This document shows, one piece after another, positions 21,335 through 34,965 of a stretch of DNA of 64,000 bases. Origin of the DNA: Perilla frutescens (Eukaryota > Streptophyta > Magnoliopsida > Lamiales > Lamiaceae). The notes below the pieces were generated by a model, which ran no database searches, had not been told where the DNA came from, and worked only from the letters and a program-made list of their open reading frames with translations. The stretch covers positions 55,253,726-55,317,725 of the forward strand of contig BRKX01000013.1 in assembly GCA_026008535.1 (NCBI GenBank). The letters run 5' to 3'. The first letter of the stretch is position 1, and the number at the start of each line of letters is the position of its first letter. The position numbers and the translations under genes are program-made.

Positions 21335-23200
21335 CTAGGTTTCTTGCTCAAGCTCCGTTAGGTCTGTTCTGTAACCAGACAACCTCAACAACTTTGTCAA
21401 ACCTGTCAAGGCATGATATATCTGTTCAGTTTTGGAGTGCCTCTCATCAAAACAATAGAACTCAGCAACACCATCTTTAGTCTGAATCGAGCTCCATCCC
21501 GGCACCTTCTTCGATCCAGTGTCCCTCATAGCAACTTTTAGCCTTGCCCGGTCCTCCCACTTCCCGGCTTCTCCGTACACATTGGATAGCATAACATAGT
21601 TTGCAGGATTGCTATGGTCGAGTTCAAGCAGTTTCTGCAGAGAAAGTTCAGCAAACTCGACTTTCTTGTGAATGCGCGAAGCTGCAAGCAAAGCAGTCCA
21701 GATGACACTGTCTGCCTTTATTGGCATGCTGTGTATGAACTCCACGGCCTGCTCCAAAAGCCCTCCTCGAGCCAAGAGGTCAACCACGCAGCCATAATGC
21801 TCGATTTTTGGCTGAATCGAGTACTCATTAGTCATTGAGTGAAAATGGAGCAAACCTTCCTCAACTAATCCCATATGAGAACAAGCACACAATATTCCAA
21901 TGAAAGTGATCCCATCTGGTTCTTCTCCAGCATTCTTCATCTTGCTGAAAATGCTCAGAGCATCGGCTCCATGACCGTGCACAGCTAAGGCATTGATTAT
22001 CGTGTTCCACGATATAAGATCCTTCTTATCCATGCTCTCAAACACATCGATTGCACATTCTACCAATCCACACTTTGCATACATGTCAACCAAACCATTA
22101 CAAACATACACATTCCCTCTGTACCCATTGTCTTCAACGTATTTATGCAACCATTTACCAAAATCAAGGACTCCTAGTCTTGCACAAGCAGCCAACACAT
22201 TAACCAGTGTCACATCATTAGGCTGCACGTCCGTCTCTTTCAGCATTCGCCTAAAAGCATCAAGAACATCAAGGAATCTCCCACCATGAGCATATGCTCC
22301 AATCAATCCATTCCAAGAGAAAATATTCTTCTCCTGCATAGACTCGAAGAGTCTCTCACACCCCTCAACATCCCCATTCTTTGCATATCCATTCAACATA
22401 GTGTTGTAAGACATCAAATCTTTACATTGCATCATATCAAAAAGCCTCTTAGCCTCCATCATATCTCCCAACTCTATATACGCGGTAACCATCCTATTCC
22501 ACAACACAACGTCCCGTTCAGGAGCCAAATCGAATAGCCTCCTTGCTGAAACCAAATCACCATTAGCAACATACCCATTGATCATTGCAGTCCAAGAAAC
22601 CACATTCCTATCCACCATCTCAATAAACGCCCTGTATGCACATGCCACACGCCCCCCGGCCGAATACAGCTCGATCAAATTAGTACCAACGTAAGTATTC
22701 GAAATGAAACCATTCTTGACTGCGATGCAATGCACTTCCTCCCCTTCTCTCAAAGCCAATAATTTGCAGCACGACTTCAACACCACCGGTAGTGTGTAAC
22801 AATTGAGCACCACATTCTCCCTCATCATATCACAGAACAACGCCACCACTTCACTGAAGACGTCATTTTGGAGATACCCTTTTGACATCACATTCCAAAG
22901 AGAAGTGTGCTTTCGTTCACGCAATTGGTCGAACACCTTCCGGGTGTAAATTATTTTCCGCAGTTCAGCGCACTTTGAGAGAAAATGGGAGCTTACGAGG
23001 TGGTTACTGTAATCAGCGGCATTGATTATAATCTGGGATTGAATTTGTTGGAGCTGTTTCGAGGTCTTACATGATTTTATGAGCAAGATTAGCTTTTGCT
23101 CGAAGATACGAGCGATGTTTGAAGCCAAGTTCACAGCACGTTGAGCTATTTTGACAATGGAAAAGGTATCAAATTTGGCAATCGGCGGCGATCTGAGCAC
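21335..23200 (-). CDS. pentatricopeptide repeat protein, PLS class, E+ subgroup
   Basis: An intronless frame of 621 codons. PPR proteins of this class bind organellar RNA and usually direct C-to-U editing in mitochondria or chloroplasts. Residues 1-40 are basic and hydrophobic, consistent with an organelle-targeting sequence. Degenerate 31-36-residue repeats fill about 95-520; for example NVVSWTAMINGY, DVVLWNRMVTAY, DLMSYNTMLNGY, NIFSWNGLIGAY and DLISWNTIINAL mark repeat starts. The C-terminus has the E/E+ pattern (NYVMLSNVYGEAGKW, VPGWSSIQ...GVAEFYCFDERHSKTEQIY) and stops without a DYW domain. The first codon of the frame is GTG, not ATG. An in-frame stop lies about 17 codons upstream with no ATG between, and the first ATG is codon 105. 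The true start is therefore unresolved: an upstream exon spliced at TTACAG just before 23200, a non-AUG start, or a decayed gene. Confidence 0.85.
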   Translation of the reverse strand: MLRSPPIAKFDTFSIVKIAQRAVNLASNIARIFEQKLILLIKSCKTSKQLQQIQSQIIINAADYSNHLVSSHFLSKCAELRKIIYTRKVFDQLRERKHTSLWNVMSKGYLQNDVFSEVVALFCDMMRENVVLNCYTLPVVLKSCCKLLALREGEEVHCIAVKNGFISNTYVGTNLIELYSAGGRVACAYRAFIEMVDRNVVSWTAMINGYVANGDLVSARRLFDLAPERDVVLWNRMVTAYIELGDMMEAKRLFDMMQCKDLMSYNTMLNGYAKNGDVEGCERLFESMQEKNIFSWNGLIGAYAHGGRFLDVLDAFRRMLKETDVQPNDVTLVNVLAACARLGVLDFGKWLHKYVEDNGYRGNVYVCNGLVDMYAKCGLVECAIDVFESMDKKDLISWNTIINALAVHGHGADALSIFSKMKNAGEEPDGITFIGILCACSHMGLVEEGLLHFHSMTNEYSIQPKIEHYGCVVDLLARGGLLEQAVEFIHSMPIKADSVIWTALLAASRIHKKVEFAELSLQKLLELDHSNPANYVMLSNVYGEAGKWEDRARLKVAMRDTGSKKVPGWSSIQTKDGVAEFYCFDERHSKTEQIYHALTGLTKLLRLSGYRTDLTELEQET

Positions 23201-23388
23201 TACTGTAATTTTAAGAGTCGATTTCCAAAGGTGATTATAAAAAATATGATTTCACAAATGGCCTATTTCGAGATTTTAATTTTTTTTGGAGGAAAAAGAA
23301 ACGTCTAATTCATTGTTTTTTTTTTTTTTTTTTTAGTCAGGCAGCCCACCTCTAATATTGAGAAGATTCACACCCGATCTATAGTAGT
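23201..23388. other. PPR gene upstream region
   Basis: This AT-rich sequence includes a poly-T run near 23316. TTACAG immediately before the PPR frame (minus strand) could be a splice acceptor. No confident TATA box is seen. Confidence 0.35.
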
Positions 23389-23516
23389 GAGAAAATTAAA
23401 ATAGTGACCTTTGATATCATAGCAATCTCACTCCATCACTAGAGAAGATTCACACTATTGAGAAAATTAAAATAGTGACCTTTGATATCCTAGCAATCTC
23501 ACTCCATCACTAGACC
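23389..23516. repeat. 65-bp direct duplication
   Basis: Two copies of GAGAAAATTAAAATAGTGAC followed by CTTTGATATC(A/C)TAGCAATCTCACTCCATCACTAG start near 23389 and 23458. Confidence 0.85.
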
Positions 23517-25457
<1,941 letters not shown>

Positions 25458-25640
25458 TTTTAAGATTAGACTGACAGTTTGCACATCCTTATATCTTATT
25501 GAACCACGTTTAATTTTTTATCGCCAAAAAGTTTGAGAATGTCGTAATTACCACAAATTTAAACATAGAATTATTATTGTATCCTTTGAAAAATAACGTT
25601 GAAATTACAAATGTGATCAATTGCAAACTTTAAAATTGCA
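25458..25640. other. AT-rich spacer
   Basis: No feature is seen. Confidence 0.4.
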
Positions 25641-25849
25641 ATTAACCGTTTATTGCATGAGGCCAAAGGTCTCAAGTTCGAATCCCACTAACACCACTAG
25701 GTGTAAGCCTGTCACACCTGGCTTGCCAAGTGTGGTTTACCTCCCCTGTGTGGTTTGCAGGCTATTACACAAGGACGGGGTTTACCCAATGCGCACCTCG
25801 GTAGCGGCTGCGGGTTACCTTCCACAATAAAAAGAAAAAAAGAAAAAAA
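25641..25849 (+). mobile_element. tRNA-derived SINE, 5' truncated
   Basis: GGTCTCAAGTTCGAATCCCA is a polymerase III B box (GTTCGAATCC core) of tRNA type. About 130 bp of non-tRNA body follow (CACCTCGGTAGCGGCTGCGG near the end), then an A-rich tail (25828-25849). The A box is not visible, so the 5' end is lost. A MITE has inserted in the tail. Confidence 0.7.
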
Positions 25850-26282
25850 GGGAGTTTCTGTTTGCACACTCATATTTACTCTTTGCATCTCAAAAGAAAA
25901 AAAGAAAAAATAAAATAGTTTTGAAGTTACTTAAATGTCCTTTATTCAAAAAAGAAAAAAATAAGTGTGGTTCGAAATTCGTGTTTGTTCGAAATTTCAA
26001 TTAATTTCCGAACGGACTCCGTGAATTTTTTTTAAGTACCGTTCGAACACAAGACTTTGAACATATCCATTATGCTCGAACAGAAGACTTCGAACATATT
26101 CAGAATGTTCGAATACACAACTTTGAACAGAACGCGTTTTTTTATGCTTTTAATTTTCAAATTTTATGTTTTTTTTAAATAAAGGCATTATAGTCAATTT
26201 TAAGGGTGTAAAAAATAAAAAAGAGGGTGCATGAAGAAACAATGGTGCAAAGAATAAATATGGGGTGCAAACAGAAACTCCC
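25850..26282. mobile_element. MITE of the GGGAGTTTCT family, intact ends
   Basis: The ends are GGGAGTTTCTGTTTGCAC and the inverse GTGCAAACAGAAACTCCC. GAAAAAAA directly flanks both ends (25842-25849 and 26283-26290), an 8-bp target duplication made from the SINE tail. There is no transposase. It contains three variants of TTCGAACA/TGTTCGAA at 25970-26130. The 8-bp duplication fits hAT or Mutator-like mobilisation. Confidence 0.8.
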
Positions 26283-26340
26283 GAAAAAAATTACTAAAGG
26301 GATACTTTATAGACTAGAGTTAAGAGACGGGCCGGAAAGT

Positions 26341-26400
26341 ACAGAACGGAGGTTCCGGCCCACCCCGGCCCGGCCCGGTTTATAAATGGTGCGTTTCTTC
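26341..26400 (+). promoter_or_regulatory. IST1-like gene core promoter
   Basis: A TATA box (TATAAAT, 26381-26387) stands about 190 bp before the ATG, just after a GC-rich block with GGCCCA and CCGGCCCGG words. Such GGCCCA sites are common in promoters of housekeeping plant genes. The start of transcription would be near 26415. Confidence 0.5.
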
Positions 26401-26576
26401 TTGGTTGTTCATCAGTGAACAAAAATATGAAGTATCAGAATTTACATTTCGTCATCGGTAATTCGTTATCAATCAAATAAACTATAAGCTTAGAATTCAT
26501 GTGAAATCGAATTTCATACATTCAATTATACAAAGCTGAATTCTGCTTCTTGAAAAGTGGCGTACAACAAACTCCA

Positions 26577-29380
26577 ATGGCTATGCTGAATCAGCTCTTC
26601 AACAGGGGACTTCTTGGAGCAAAATGGTTAGTTTCAATCGATTAATTTCTCAAATTTTTTAGTTTATTTTTTACTGGGGGTCCCTTTTTTCCTCACCTGC
26701 AATTGGAAGACGGAAATTTGAAAGAAAAGAAATGATCTTTATTGAAAAGAAAAGAAGCATTGAAAGCTAAGAATCTCTGATCTTCATCGGGTTGTTGCCC
26801 GTTGTGTTTCTTAGTCATTTTATTTCGAAAAAATATGTCTTTCTGCTGAAAATTGCATGTATTTATATATGGGGTATCTACTTCGAATCTGAAAAAATAG
26901 GAGGAACTAAATGTATGGTTTATTCTGATATGTATATATTATTTTGTATTGTGTAGGTGGGAGATATTTGGATCTAAATTTATTGAGTATTGTGAAATTT
27001 GCATTCTCATGCTACCAAACAAATTTGGGGATTTATAATGTTCATGAGTTAGGTTGTTATGGCCAATGGAATTGGTAAAGTGTATTATGCTGAATGATGG
27101 AACAATATGCTATTCTGTGATTGGAAGAGCCCAGTTAAAGATTTCTCGTGGGTTTTTCCTCTTATGAAATTTGGAAGATCTGTTCTTGAGATTTTTCATA
27201 GTTAGGATTGTTATTGTATTGATTTTTATGGGTTGTTTTGTAGTAAAACATGCTTAACCTTGGCAATCTCGAGAATCAAGTTGTTGCAAAACAAGCGGGA
27301 TGTGCAGCTGAAGCTTATGAGAAAGGAGATAGCAGAATTTCTGCAGGCGGGCCAAGAAGCTATTGCTCGAATTAGAGTACTACTATGTTAATCATCTGGA
27401 AATATCGTTTACTCATGACGTTGTTTTTGTTTCTGTTTTGATTCTGTTTTTTTATCTGTGCTATGGTTAGGTGGAGCATATTATACGAGAACAAAACACG
27501 TGGGAGGCATATGAAATATTGGAGTTATTCTGCGAATTTGTTCTTGCTCGTGTACCAATTCTTGAAAGCCAGAGGTAAAACATTGAACACAGCTCTAGGA
27601 TTTATTATCAATGTCCATCTTTTCTTGATATTGGGATCTTTATGCCTGATTATGATAGATTGCATCAGAAAAGTTGGTTTGGAACCAAATATTTTCTTTC
27701 GTGCATGAAGTTTATCAGTTGATTTCTAGCAACATGGCTTTGTTACGGACGTTCTTGCTATAAGGGTAAACTAGCCAATAATTAATTGACTTCTGCATTT
27801 TGTAATTGTTATAAAATCATACATCGTTTAGATCTTTGAACATTGATTCTCTGGACATGTTAGTAAGTAATAAAAGTGGTATAGAGTTATATAGAAGCAA
27901 ATGCATGGTGAGTTCGGTGGAGAGTTGTATGCTGCATTCGGGAAGAATGCTTCTGAAAAGGAATCTACTGATTCTCTCCCAATTGGTTGGACCATATGTG
28001 TTATGATTTACTTCACGGGTGAGGTCTCTAGTTCAAGTCGAGAATGGAAATGTCGCAATATTAAGAAAGGAGGTACAAGAATGAAGAAGGGGGCAGAATT
28101 ACTGAATGAATACAGATTGTGGCTAATACCCAAGGCATAAAAGAAGTATTTTCTACGAGATCCTGAAACCACCATCCACCCTGACCTAGTTCACTCTTTT
28201 ATGAGCTATAAGCTATATGCCTGTATAATGCTGATGCTCGTGAGTTTATTGTTTTTTATAACATGAAGCCGGAAAAAAGTTCATTTTCTCTTGGTTCGCC
28301 TTAATGCCACTCAAAAGTGTTTCGAATTTCAAGTTTATTATGGCTAATTCATCACCTAAATAATTTGTATGGGAAAGGAGTATGCTTGATTAGGATCAGT
28401 CATTGGCCTTTTGTCTTTATGATTGCTTGATAATTCTAGATTTCAACGTGATTCTTATTTCAAACAAATTAGTCATGCATTCTGAATATTGAATAGGAAT
28501 ATGATATGCCATTAATCTTGCATAAAACAGGGAATGCCCTACAGAGTTGCGGGAAGCAGTGGCTAGCATAATCTTTTCCGCTCCAAGATGTTCAGATTTA
28601 CCGGATCTATTGCATGTCCGGAATTTATTTGCTGCAAAATACGGAAAAGAGTTCATAGCTGCTGCCTCTGAGCTTCGCCCTGATACTAGTGTCAACCGTA
28701 CAGTTAATTGACTTCGGTTTTTTTTACCTTTATATTCACTATATTCGCCACATTTGATTTGATATATATCGTGCAATGTTCAGATAATTGAAAAGCTCTC
28801 GGTGAGTGCTCCACCAGCAGATGTAAAGCTCAAAGTGCTGAAGGCAATTGCACTTGAATTTAATGTCAATTGGGATTCAACCAAAACGGAACGAGAATTC
28901 AGCAAGAATCCCGAGGATCTTCTGGTAGGTGTCTCTTTCGACACAAATCAGATTCACCTGCAGAAACATGAAATTATTTGAGTTAATTCTGTTGTTGTTG
29001 TTTCATATATGTTCCAGAATGGACCAAAACAAATAGCAGCACAACATCACAAAGATTCGAGGCTAGAAGTTCGGAAAGGTTGGTCTGCAGATCAATCAAC
29101 AACTCCTTTAAATGGTAACCAGGGAGAGCACTACCTGCCATCTCCTACTCTCAGCAGCACTTCATTTGTGGAAACAGGGAGAGCTGAGTCATCAACCAGA
29201 GAACAAAACCCGAAACCAACCAACGAGATCAAGAATCTGAATCCACAATCATCTGACGTCTTGCAGAGGGCTCGTGCTGCTATCACCGCAGCAGAGCGCG
29301 CATCAGCTGCTGCACGCGCTGCTGCTGAACTGGTGAATGCAAGGTTTACCTCATTCAAACAAGAGGAACGGAAAATCTAA
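26577..29380 (+). CDS. IST1-like ESCRT-III regulator
   Basis: Six exons: 26577-26626, 27244-27376, 27471-27574, 28531-28702, 28784-28924 and 29018-29380. They join in phase with GT-AG introns to give 320 residues. IST1 proteins bind ESCRT-III/LIP5 and tune the Vps4/SKD1 ATPase in multivesicular body sorting. The IST1 domain runs from residue 1 to about 200: GLLGAKCKTCLTLAISRIKL and RKEIAEFLQAGQEAIARIRV in the first helices, then EAYEILELFCEFVLARVPIL, a conserved ECPTELREAV segment, and VKLKVLKAIALEFNVNWDS at the end. The low-complexity tail ends in an alanine-rich helix (ARAAITAAERASAAARAAAE) shared by plant members. No frameshift or stop was found, so the gene looks functional. It is shorter than many plant paralogues. 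The 956-bp third intron contains no other gene. Confidence 0.9.
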
Positions 29381-29754
29381 CCCCGCAACTAGCATTTCTT
29401 GTTGTTTTCCGTTGGATGTAAAGTTTCAGGGAGGTACGCGAGCATAATTGGATGGTTTGTGTGATTTGGTCCTCGTATGTATTCAGGCATGCGTCCGCAG
29501 TCTTCTAAATACGAAAATTGTGAGTTAATGTCGTTCCGATTGAGTCAACTTTTACTCTACTACTATACATGAAGCCACAATGAAAACATTTGATGTAGCT
29601 ACTTATAAGTATGTTTTCACCGTTCTTGGAAGAAACATACGCAATTTATAACTAACACGTTAAATCCAGAAAGTTAGTTATAAAATCAGTTATAAGCTTT
29701 CAATAAGTATGCCAGAAGCAAACATTTTCTTGAAAAGATTCGGTCTTACAATAG
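29381..29754. other. IST1-like 3' UTR and downstream spacer
   Basis: This is presumed 3' UTR up to about 29580. No polyadenylation signal is certain. Confidence 0.35.
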
Positions 29755-31716
29755 TATGTTCAACATCACTTTTATGAGATGCAAAATAGATTCAAGTTTG
29801 AATACTGGGAAATCATCACCAATGTTTAGAATGCATGGGCAAAATTATCATTTGATTGGAAGTTTCATACCACCTAAATTTGCACAACTCTATATTTATG
29901 ATAGGGAGAACGAAGTTGCAAATAGACTACATTATGTGAGGTAAATTATTAAATTATTTTTAGGGAGTTTCTATTTGCACCACTAAAATTATTCTTTACA
30001 CCACTGTTCCTCAATGCACCATTGATTTTATTCTTTGCACCACACACATTTACATTAATACCTATTTAACCTGATTTCCATGATTTTAATGAAGTGTTTG
30101 GTCTAGTTAGTTTTGTTCTAACTCTGAACTTAGAACAAAGTGATTATGTTCTAACTTCAGAATTAGAATGGATGTCTAAAATTATCGAAGTGTTGGTTCG
30201 ATATATGTAGTTCGGCATAGTTAGTTTTGTTCTAACTCTGAAGTTAGAACAAAATGATTATGTTCTAACTTGTCAGAGATTCTTGCATTGATAGTTGGCG
30301 ATTTTGAAGAAGCAATAAGAAATAAAGATATCATAACTGAAAAACGATATGGACAATTAAAGCACATAAGTGACCTTCATGTATATTATCTTCCCTTGTA
30401 ATATCCATTGTTGGTTAACCATACGGCGAGGATGGGTATTCAAAACAAATATACTATTTGCAAACTCAAAAGACAAAGAAAATCGTAGTCGAAAATATTT
30501 AAGTCCTAAAGAGTTCTTTACTTACCGATTGCATGAGGGACAAATTGAGTTGCCCTATTATGCCAAGGAATAGATTATTTCAACAATCCATTATTGATGC
30601 ATACTTTGGTTGAATAAGATAGACTGTCTTTTGTGAGCAGAAATAAAAAACAACTGCGTATTAAATTGCATAGTGGGCTAAAAGATGTACTTATCGAAAG
30701 AGAGATTGATCCAACTAAGTTTGGAAAACATGTTATTTACAATCATGGTGCTCAATACATGATTCAAAATTATCAAGATACAACCCAAAATGACTAGAAA
30801 TCGTTAGAATTATGGAAGAAATAAGTTAAAAACCTGAAGATTTGACATCATTTGTCGATTATCGTGTTTTTAAGATTAAATTTGATAATATGATTAAAGA
30901 TTTCCGACAGAAAAATTATTTGGCAATGTCTAAATAGGTAATATATTAGTTTTTTTAAAATCTTTTTAAAATATTTACTAATTTGTTTTTTTTTTTGTTC
31001 TTTTATAATTGTATACACAATTGAGTTTCAACAACATAGGATTACCTCAGACTCACATTTTATTATTTTTTAGCAATGAAGATAAGTATCCATCTCCAGA
31101 GGATATTGACCAAATTATCTTAACAGAAAAACCTAATAAAAAAGTTGATCCCGAATACTGCAAAGCAGTGTGAGATTTTATGATACACAGGCCATGTGAT
31201 GCTGCAAACATAAACTCTCCATGTATGTCAAACGATCAATGCAAAAAATATTTCACAAAGAAATTCATTGAGGTAACTTCAATTGATGAAGAGGGTTATC
31301 CAATATATAGGCGACGCAACAATAATACAATAGTTGAAAAAGGTGGTGTCGTTTTAGACAATAGATACGTGTTGCCTCACAATTGACATTTTCTTATGAA
31401 GTATGGTGCACATGTAAATATTAAATGATACAATCAATCTCAATCAATCAAGTATTTGATCAGTCATGTAAATATCCTGAGGCACAAGAGTTATCTTATG
31501 CTAAGTTTCTAACAAAATTTATTTGGAAACAAAAGGCTAGAGAATGGACCGAGACAGATGAGATATGCAATCGAAAAAGATTATGTTATGTATCACTTGG
31601 TTTTGGAGAGTTGTATTATGAAAGATGTCTCTTGAACGTTTTTAGAGTACTCAGATGTTATGAAGAGATAAGATACTTGAATGGGGTTCAATATGTCACT
31701 GTAGATTTACCATATA
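29755..31716 (+). pseudogene. Helitron Rep/helicase gene, 5' part (dead)
   Basis: Translated fragments match the Helitron-like N region and Rep part of plant Helitron proteins. FRMHGQNYHLIGSFIPPKFA and QLYIYDRENEVANRL are seen at 29815-29925. FGKHVIYNHG/MIQNYQD-type sequence lies at 30720-30790, and SNEDKYPSPEDIDQI at 31074-31115. CDAANINSPCMSND, YPIYRRRNNNTIVEKGG and KYPEAQELSYAKFLTKFIWK follow. Several frameshifts, stops and internal deletions separate them. An autonomous element would encode one protein with the Rep tyrosines and a PIF1-type helicase; the helicase part lies at 39508-40560, beyond the copia block. A MITE interrupts it at 29963. Confidence 0.75.
29963..30275. mobile_element. 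MITE insertion in Helitron gene
   Basis: It starts GGGAGTTTCTATTTGCACCAC, the same terminus as the element at 25850. TTTGCACCAC/TTTACACCAC words repeat to about 30060. The rest (30110-30270) has two copies of GTTCTAACTCTGAA(C/G)TTAGAA, each self-complementary. The expected right terminus is not visible, so the right boundary is approximate. Confidence 0.55.
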
Positions 31717-31909
31717 TCAGTTAGAATATTTTATGATATGCTCAATATTAGTTAGGATATATTATGATATAATTTAGGTAAGGATCAATTTATTTTGATT
31801 TAAGTTCCTTTTTCTTATTGAGTTTGTTTAGGGTTCCTGGTGTATATTAAGAGGGTGTTTTTTCCTCTATTTGATATAACGTGAATGATAATAAATATTC
31901 TTTTCTTCA
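31717..31909 (+). repeat. copia 5' LTR (only one recovered)
   Basis: An LTR of about 190 bp begins near CAGTTAGAATATTTTATGAT (expected TGTTAG) and ends TTTTCTTCA. The primer-binding site follows at once. No partner LTR is found at the other end of the block. Confidence 0.6.
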
Positions 31910-31921
31910 TGGTATCAAGAG
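31910..31921 (+). promoter_or_regulatory. copia primer binding site
   Basis: TGGTATCAAGAGC-type sequence, complementary to the 3' end of initiator tRNA-Met, follows the LTR directly. This is the usual copia arrangement. Confidence 0.7.
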
Positions 31922-32005
31922 CTCTAGGTTTCTGAACCCTAGACGTCATCTCCTTCCAGCATCTGCTCCTTTTTCTTTCCTCTCTTCCATGTCATCCTTT
32001 TCCTC

Positions 32006-33700
32006 ATGGCAAAATACGACATGGCCATTAATTCTTTTGCCACTAATGTCCCAACTCCAACCCTCGATTCATCTTCACAATCTGTCATAATCACAAGCTA
32101 CAGGGACACAATTTCCTTCAATGGTCCCAATATGTCTTCATGTTCGTTTGTGGCAGAGGAAAAGATGGTCATCTCTCCGGGAAGATTGTGGCACCAGAAG
32201 CAACTGATCCAAAACACAGGGCCTGGAAAATCGATGATCACTTGGTCATGTCTTGGTTAATCTCCTCAATGACAACTGAAGTTGGAGAAAACTTTATACT
32301 TTTCAAGATGGCAAAAGACATCTGGGAGGCTGCTCGTGATACGTATTCCATCACTGAAAACTGTTCAGCCCTCTTGGATATTAAAACTCGGCTATATGAC
32401 CTCCGTCAAGGTAAGTTTAGTGTAACACAATACTTCAATTTTCTTACAAGGTATTGGTTACAACTAGACATGTATGAAGTCCATTCTTGGAAGTGCCCGG
32501 ATGATGCGGATGATGCAGCACTATATAAGAAAATCATTGAACAAAAGAAAAGTTTAAGGTTTCTTCTTGGCCTAAATAAGTAAGTAAGGGAGAGAATTAT
32601 GGGCATCAAACCTTTACCAAGTGCTCGTGAAGCATTTGCTGAGGTGCGCAGGGAAGAGAGTAGGAAATAATTGATGATGGTCGACAATCAGCCCACTCTT
32701 CCTACTGAAGGATCTGCCATGCTCACTCACAACCTTGCTCAAGACCCCAAGTATCGCAGAGGTGGCCGTCCATGGTGTGACTACTGCAAAAAGGTGGGAC
32801 ATCTGAAGACCTCTTGCTGGAAACTGCATGGTAAACCAGCAAATTGGAAACCAACCCGCTCACATGATCATGGAAGTCAGGCCAATATAGTTTCTATGCC
32901 TGCAAATGGGGCTGGTTATGTTCCGTTCACTAAGGAACAGATTGAAACGCTGCAGCAACTCTTTGGTCAGATCTCGACATCTCCAACACCTCAACCATCT
33001 TCCACTACAGCTGGCCCTCCTCCAACAAGTCTATTTGCTCATCAAGGTAGTTTATCTTCTGCCTATTTTATCCATAACAGAAAACACAAAGCATGGATCA
33101 TTGACTCTAGGGCCTCAGACTACATGACTGGTGATCTCACTATTCTCCACAACTTCAAACCATGCATCTGTCAAGCATCAGTCCGAATAGCAAATGGGAC
33201 ATTCTCAACAGTAACAGGAACTGAGTCCATACAATTGACCCCATAGCTTTACTTATCTAATGTTCTCTATGTTCCTAATCTAGATTGCAATATGCTTTCT
33301 ATTAGCAAACTCACATGTGAGCAGAAATGTTTGGCTAAGTTTTCTTCTAACCTTTGTGAATTTCAGGTGGAGGATTCGAGAAAGGTGATTGGCAATGCTA
33401 AAGAGCGTGGTGGCCTATATGTGTTCCAAGAAAATCAACGGTCATCTTCTTGTCTCAGTTCTAATTCTAGTTTAGTTGGTTTTGTTTCCCATTATAGTCC
33501 TTCAAATTCAGGTATTTCAAATTCCGTTGAGAGTCAAGTTATGTTATGGTATTATCGCCTAGATCATCCAAAATTCATGTATCTTAAGAAGATGTTTCCT
33601 TATTTATTCATCAATAAAAAATCAAGTCTTTATCAATGTGAAGTTTGTCAATTCTCTAAACACACTTGGCATATATATCTTAGCCTTAAATACAAACCCT
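32006..33700 (+). pseudogene. copia gag-protease-integrase fragment (left copy)
   Basis: Gag begins MAKYDMAINS at 32006 and shifts frame near 32150 into IVAPEATDPKHRAWKIDDHL, a UBN2-type gag core. A stop at 32581-32583 interrupts it. A CCHC knuckle (CDYCKKVGHLKTSC) lies at about 32779-32820. The protease active site reads IDSRAS at 33100, where the family has DSGAS, so the catalytic motif is broken. The integrase N-terminal zinc region follows (LWYYRLDHPKF...CEVCQFSKHT). The copy stops abruptly at about 33700, where sequence of the opposite orientation begins; reverse transcriptase is missing from this copy. Confidence 0.85.
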
Positions 33701-34965
33701 CTGCACTGTTTCTTGACACCACATCTTGCCTTTTGCTTCTTTAAGTCACCAAGTTCCCCCATACAAATGAACAATAGCCAGTAACCGATCTTTGATTTGT
33801 TAGCTCACCTGCCCAACTAGCATTAATGTACACCTCCAATTTTTAGCTTGGAGATCTCCTAAATATTAATCCATGACCTGGGGTCAACTTCAAGTACCTT
33901 AGGAATCAGTTTACCACCTCTAAGTGATCTTCATTTGGATCATTCATGTGTTGGCTGACAATGCTGACGGAATATGCAATGTCTGGTCTAGTGTGAGAGA
34001 GATAAATTAGTTTTCCCACCAGCCTTTGATATATTCCTTTGTCAACAGGAATTGTTTCTTCATCTTTATTCACTTGAGCCTTAGAATCCATAGGTGTATC
34101 CGCTGGTTTGCATCCAAGCATTCCAGTTTCCTTCAACAAGTCAAGAATTTACTTCCTTTATGATATAAATATTCCTTCCTTTGATCTTGCAATCTCTATG
34201 CCAAGAAAGTATTTGAGGATTCCCAGATCCTTGATCTCAAATTCTTTAGCAAGCATTCCTTGATCTTCACACACCAGTCAAAATAATCTCATCAACATAG
34301 ACTATCAAAATAGCAATTTTACCTCTGGCCGAAAACTTCACAAACAAAGTGTAATTCGATTGGCACTGGTTGTAGCCATTCTCCTTCATTTCCTTAGCAA
34401 ATCTATCAAACCAAGCATGAGAGGACTGCTTGAGGCCATAGAGAGACTTTTGTAATTTGCAAACTAACTTACTGTTGGAAGTAGTTTCCATTCCTAGAGG
34501 AATTTCCATATAGATTACCTTGTCAAGATTCCCATTAAAGGCATTCTTAACATCTAGTTGGTAAAGAGGCCAATCTAGATTAACAACTAGTGAAAGCAAT
34601 ACTCTTACTGTGTTTAACTTAGCCACTGGGGCAAATGTTTCTTGGTAATCAATAACATAGGATTGAGTGAACCCCTTTGCTACAAGTCTGGCTTTAAATC
34701 TTTCTATACTCCCATTTGCCTTATATTTGAATGTGAAGATCCACTTGCATCCCACTGGTTTCTTTCCACTTGGTAATTTTGTGAGTGTCCATGTACCATT
34801 ATTTTCTAGTGCTTGAATTTCTTCCTCTACAGCTTGCTTCCAAGGTGGATCATTAAGGGCATCATGAATAGATTGAGGAATTTTCACATTGTCAAGATGC
34901 GAAATGCATGCTTTGTAGGTAGGCAATAATTTTCCATAGGCCACATATTTGTTGATAGGATGGCT
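33701..34965 (-). pseudogene. copia reverse transcriptase/RNase H fragment (right copy)
   Basis: On the minus strand the copia RT runs from about 34944: WKQAVEEEIQALENNGTWTL, CKWIFTFKYKANGSIERFKA, QLDVKNAFNGNL, YGLKQSSHAWFDR, then IVYVDEIIL, where YVDD is expected. A frame break near 34265 is followed by GMLGCKPADTPMD (34130) and GKLIYLSHTRPDIAYSVS. The remains of RNase H reach about 33705 (QDVVSRNSAE). It ends at the tail-to-tail junction with the left copy. Confidence 0.85.

Noticed and set aside
21268..22537. Plus-strand open frames at 21268, 21614, 21993 and 22286
   Set aside because: They are antisense shadows of the PPR gene, which is supported by clear repeat motifs on the minus strand.
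25641..25700. A tRNA gene
   Set aside because: Only a B box is present; there is no cloverleaf or A box, and a SINE body and A-rich tail follow.
32614..32829. Minus-strand open frame over copia gag, and its mirror at 35197-35442
   Set aside because: They are antisense shadows of the gag zinc-knuckle region on the coding strand.
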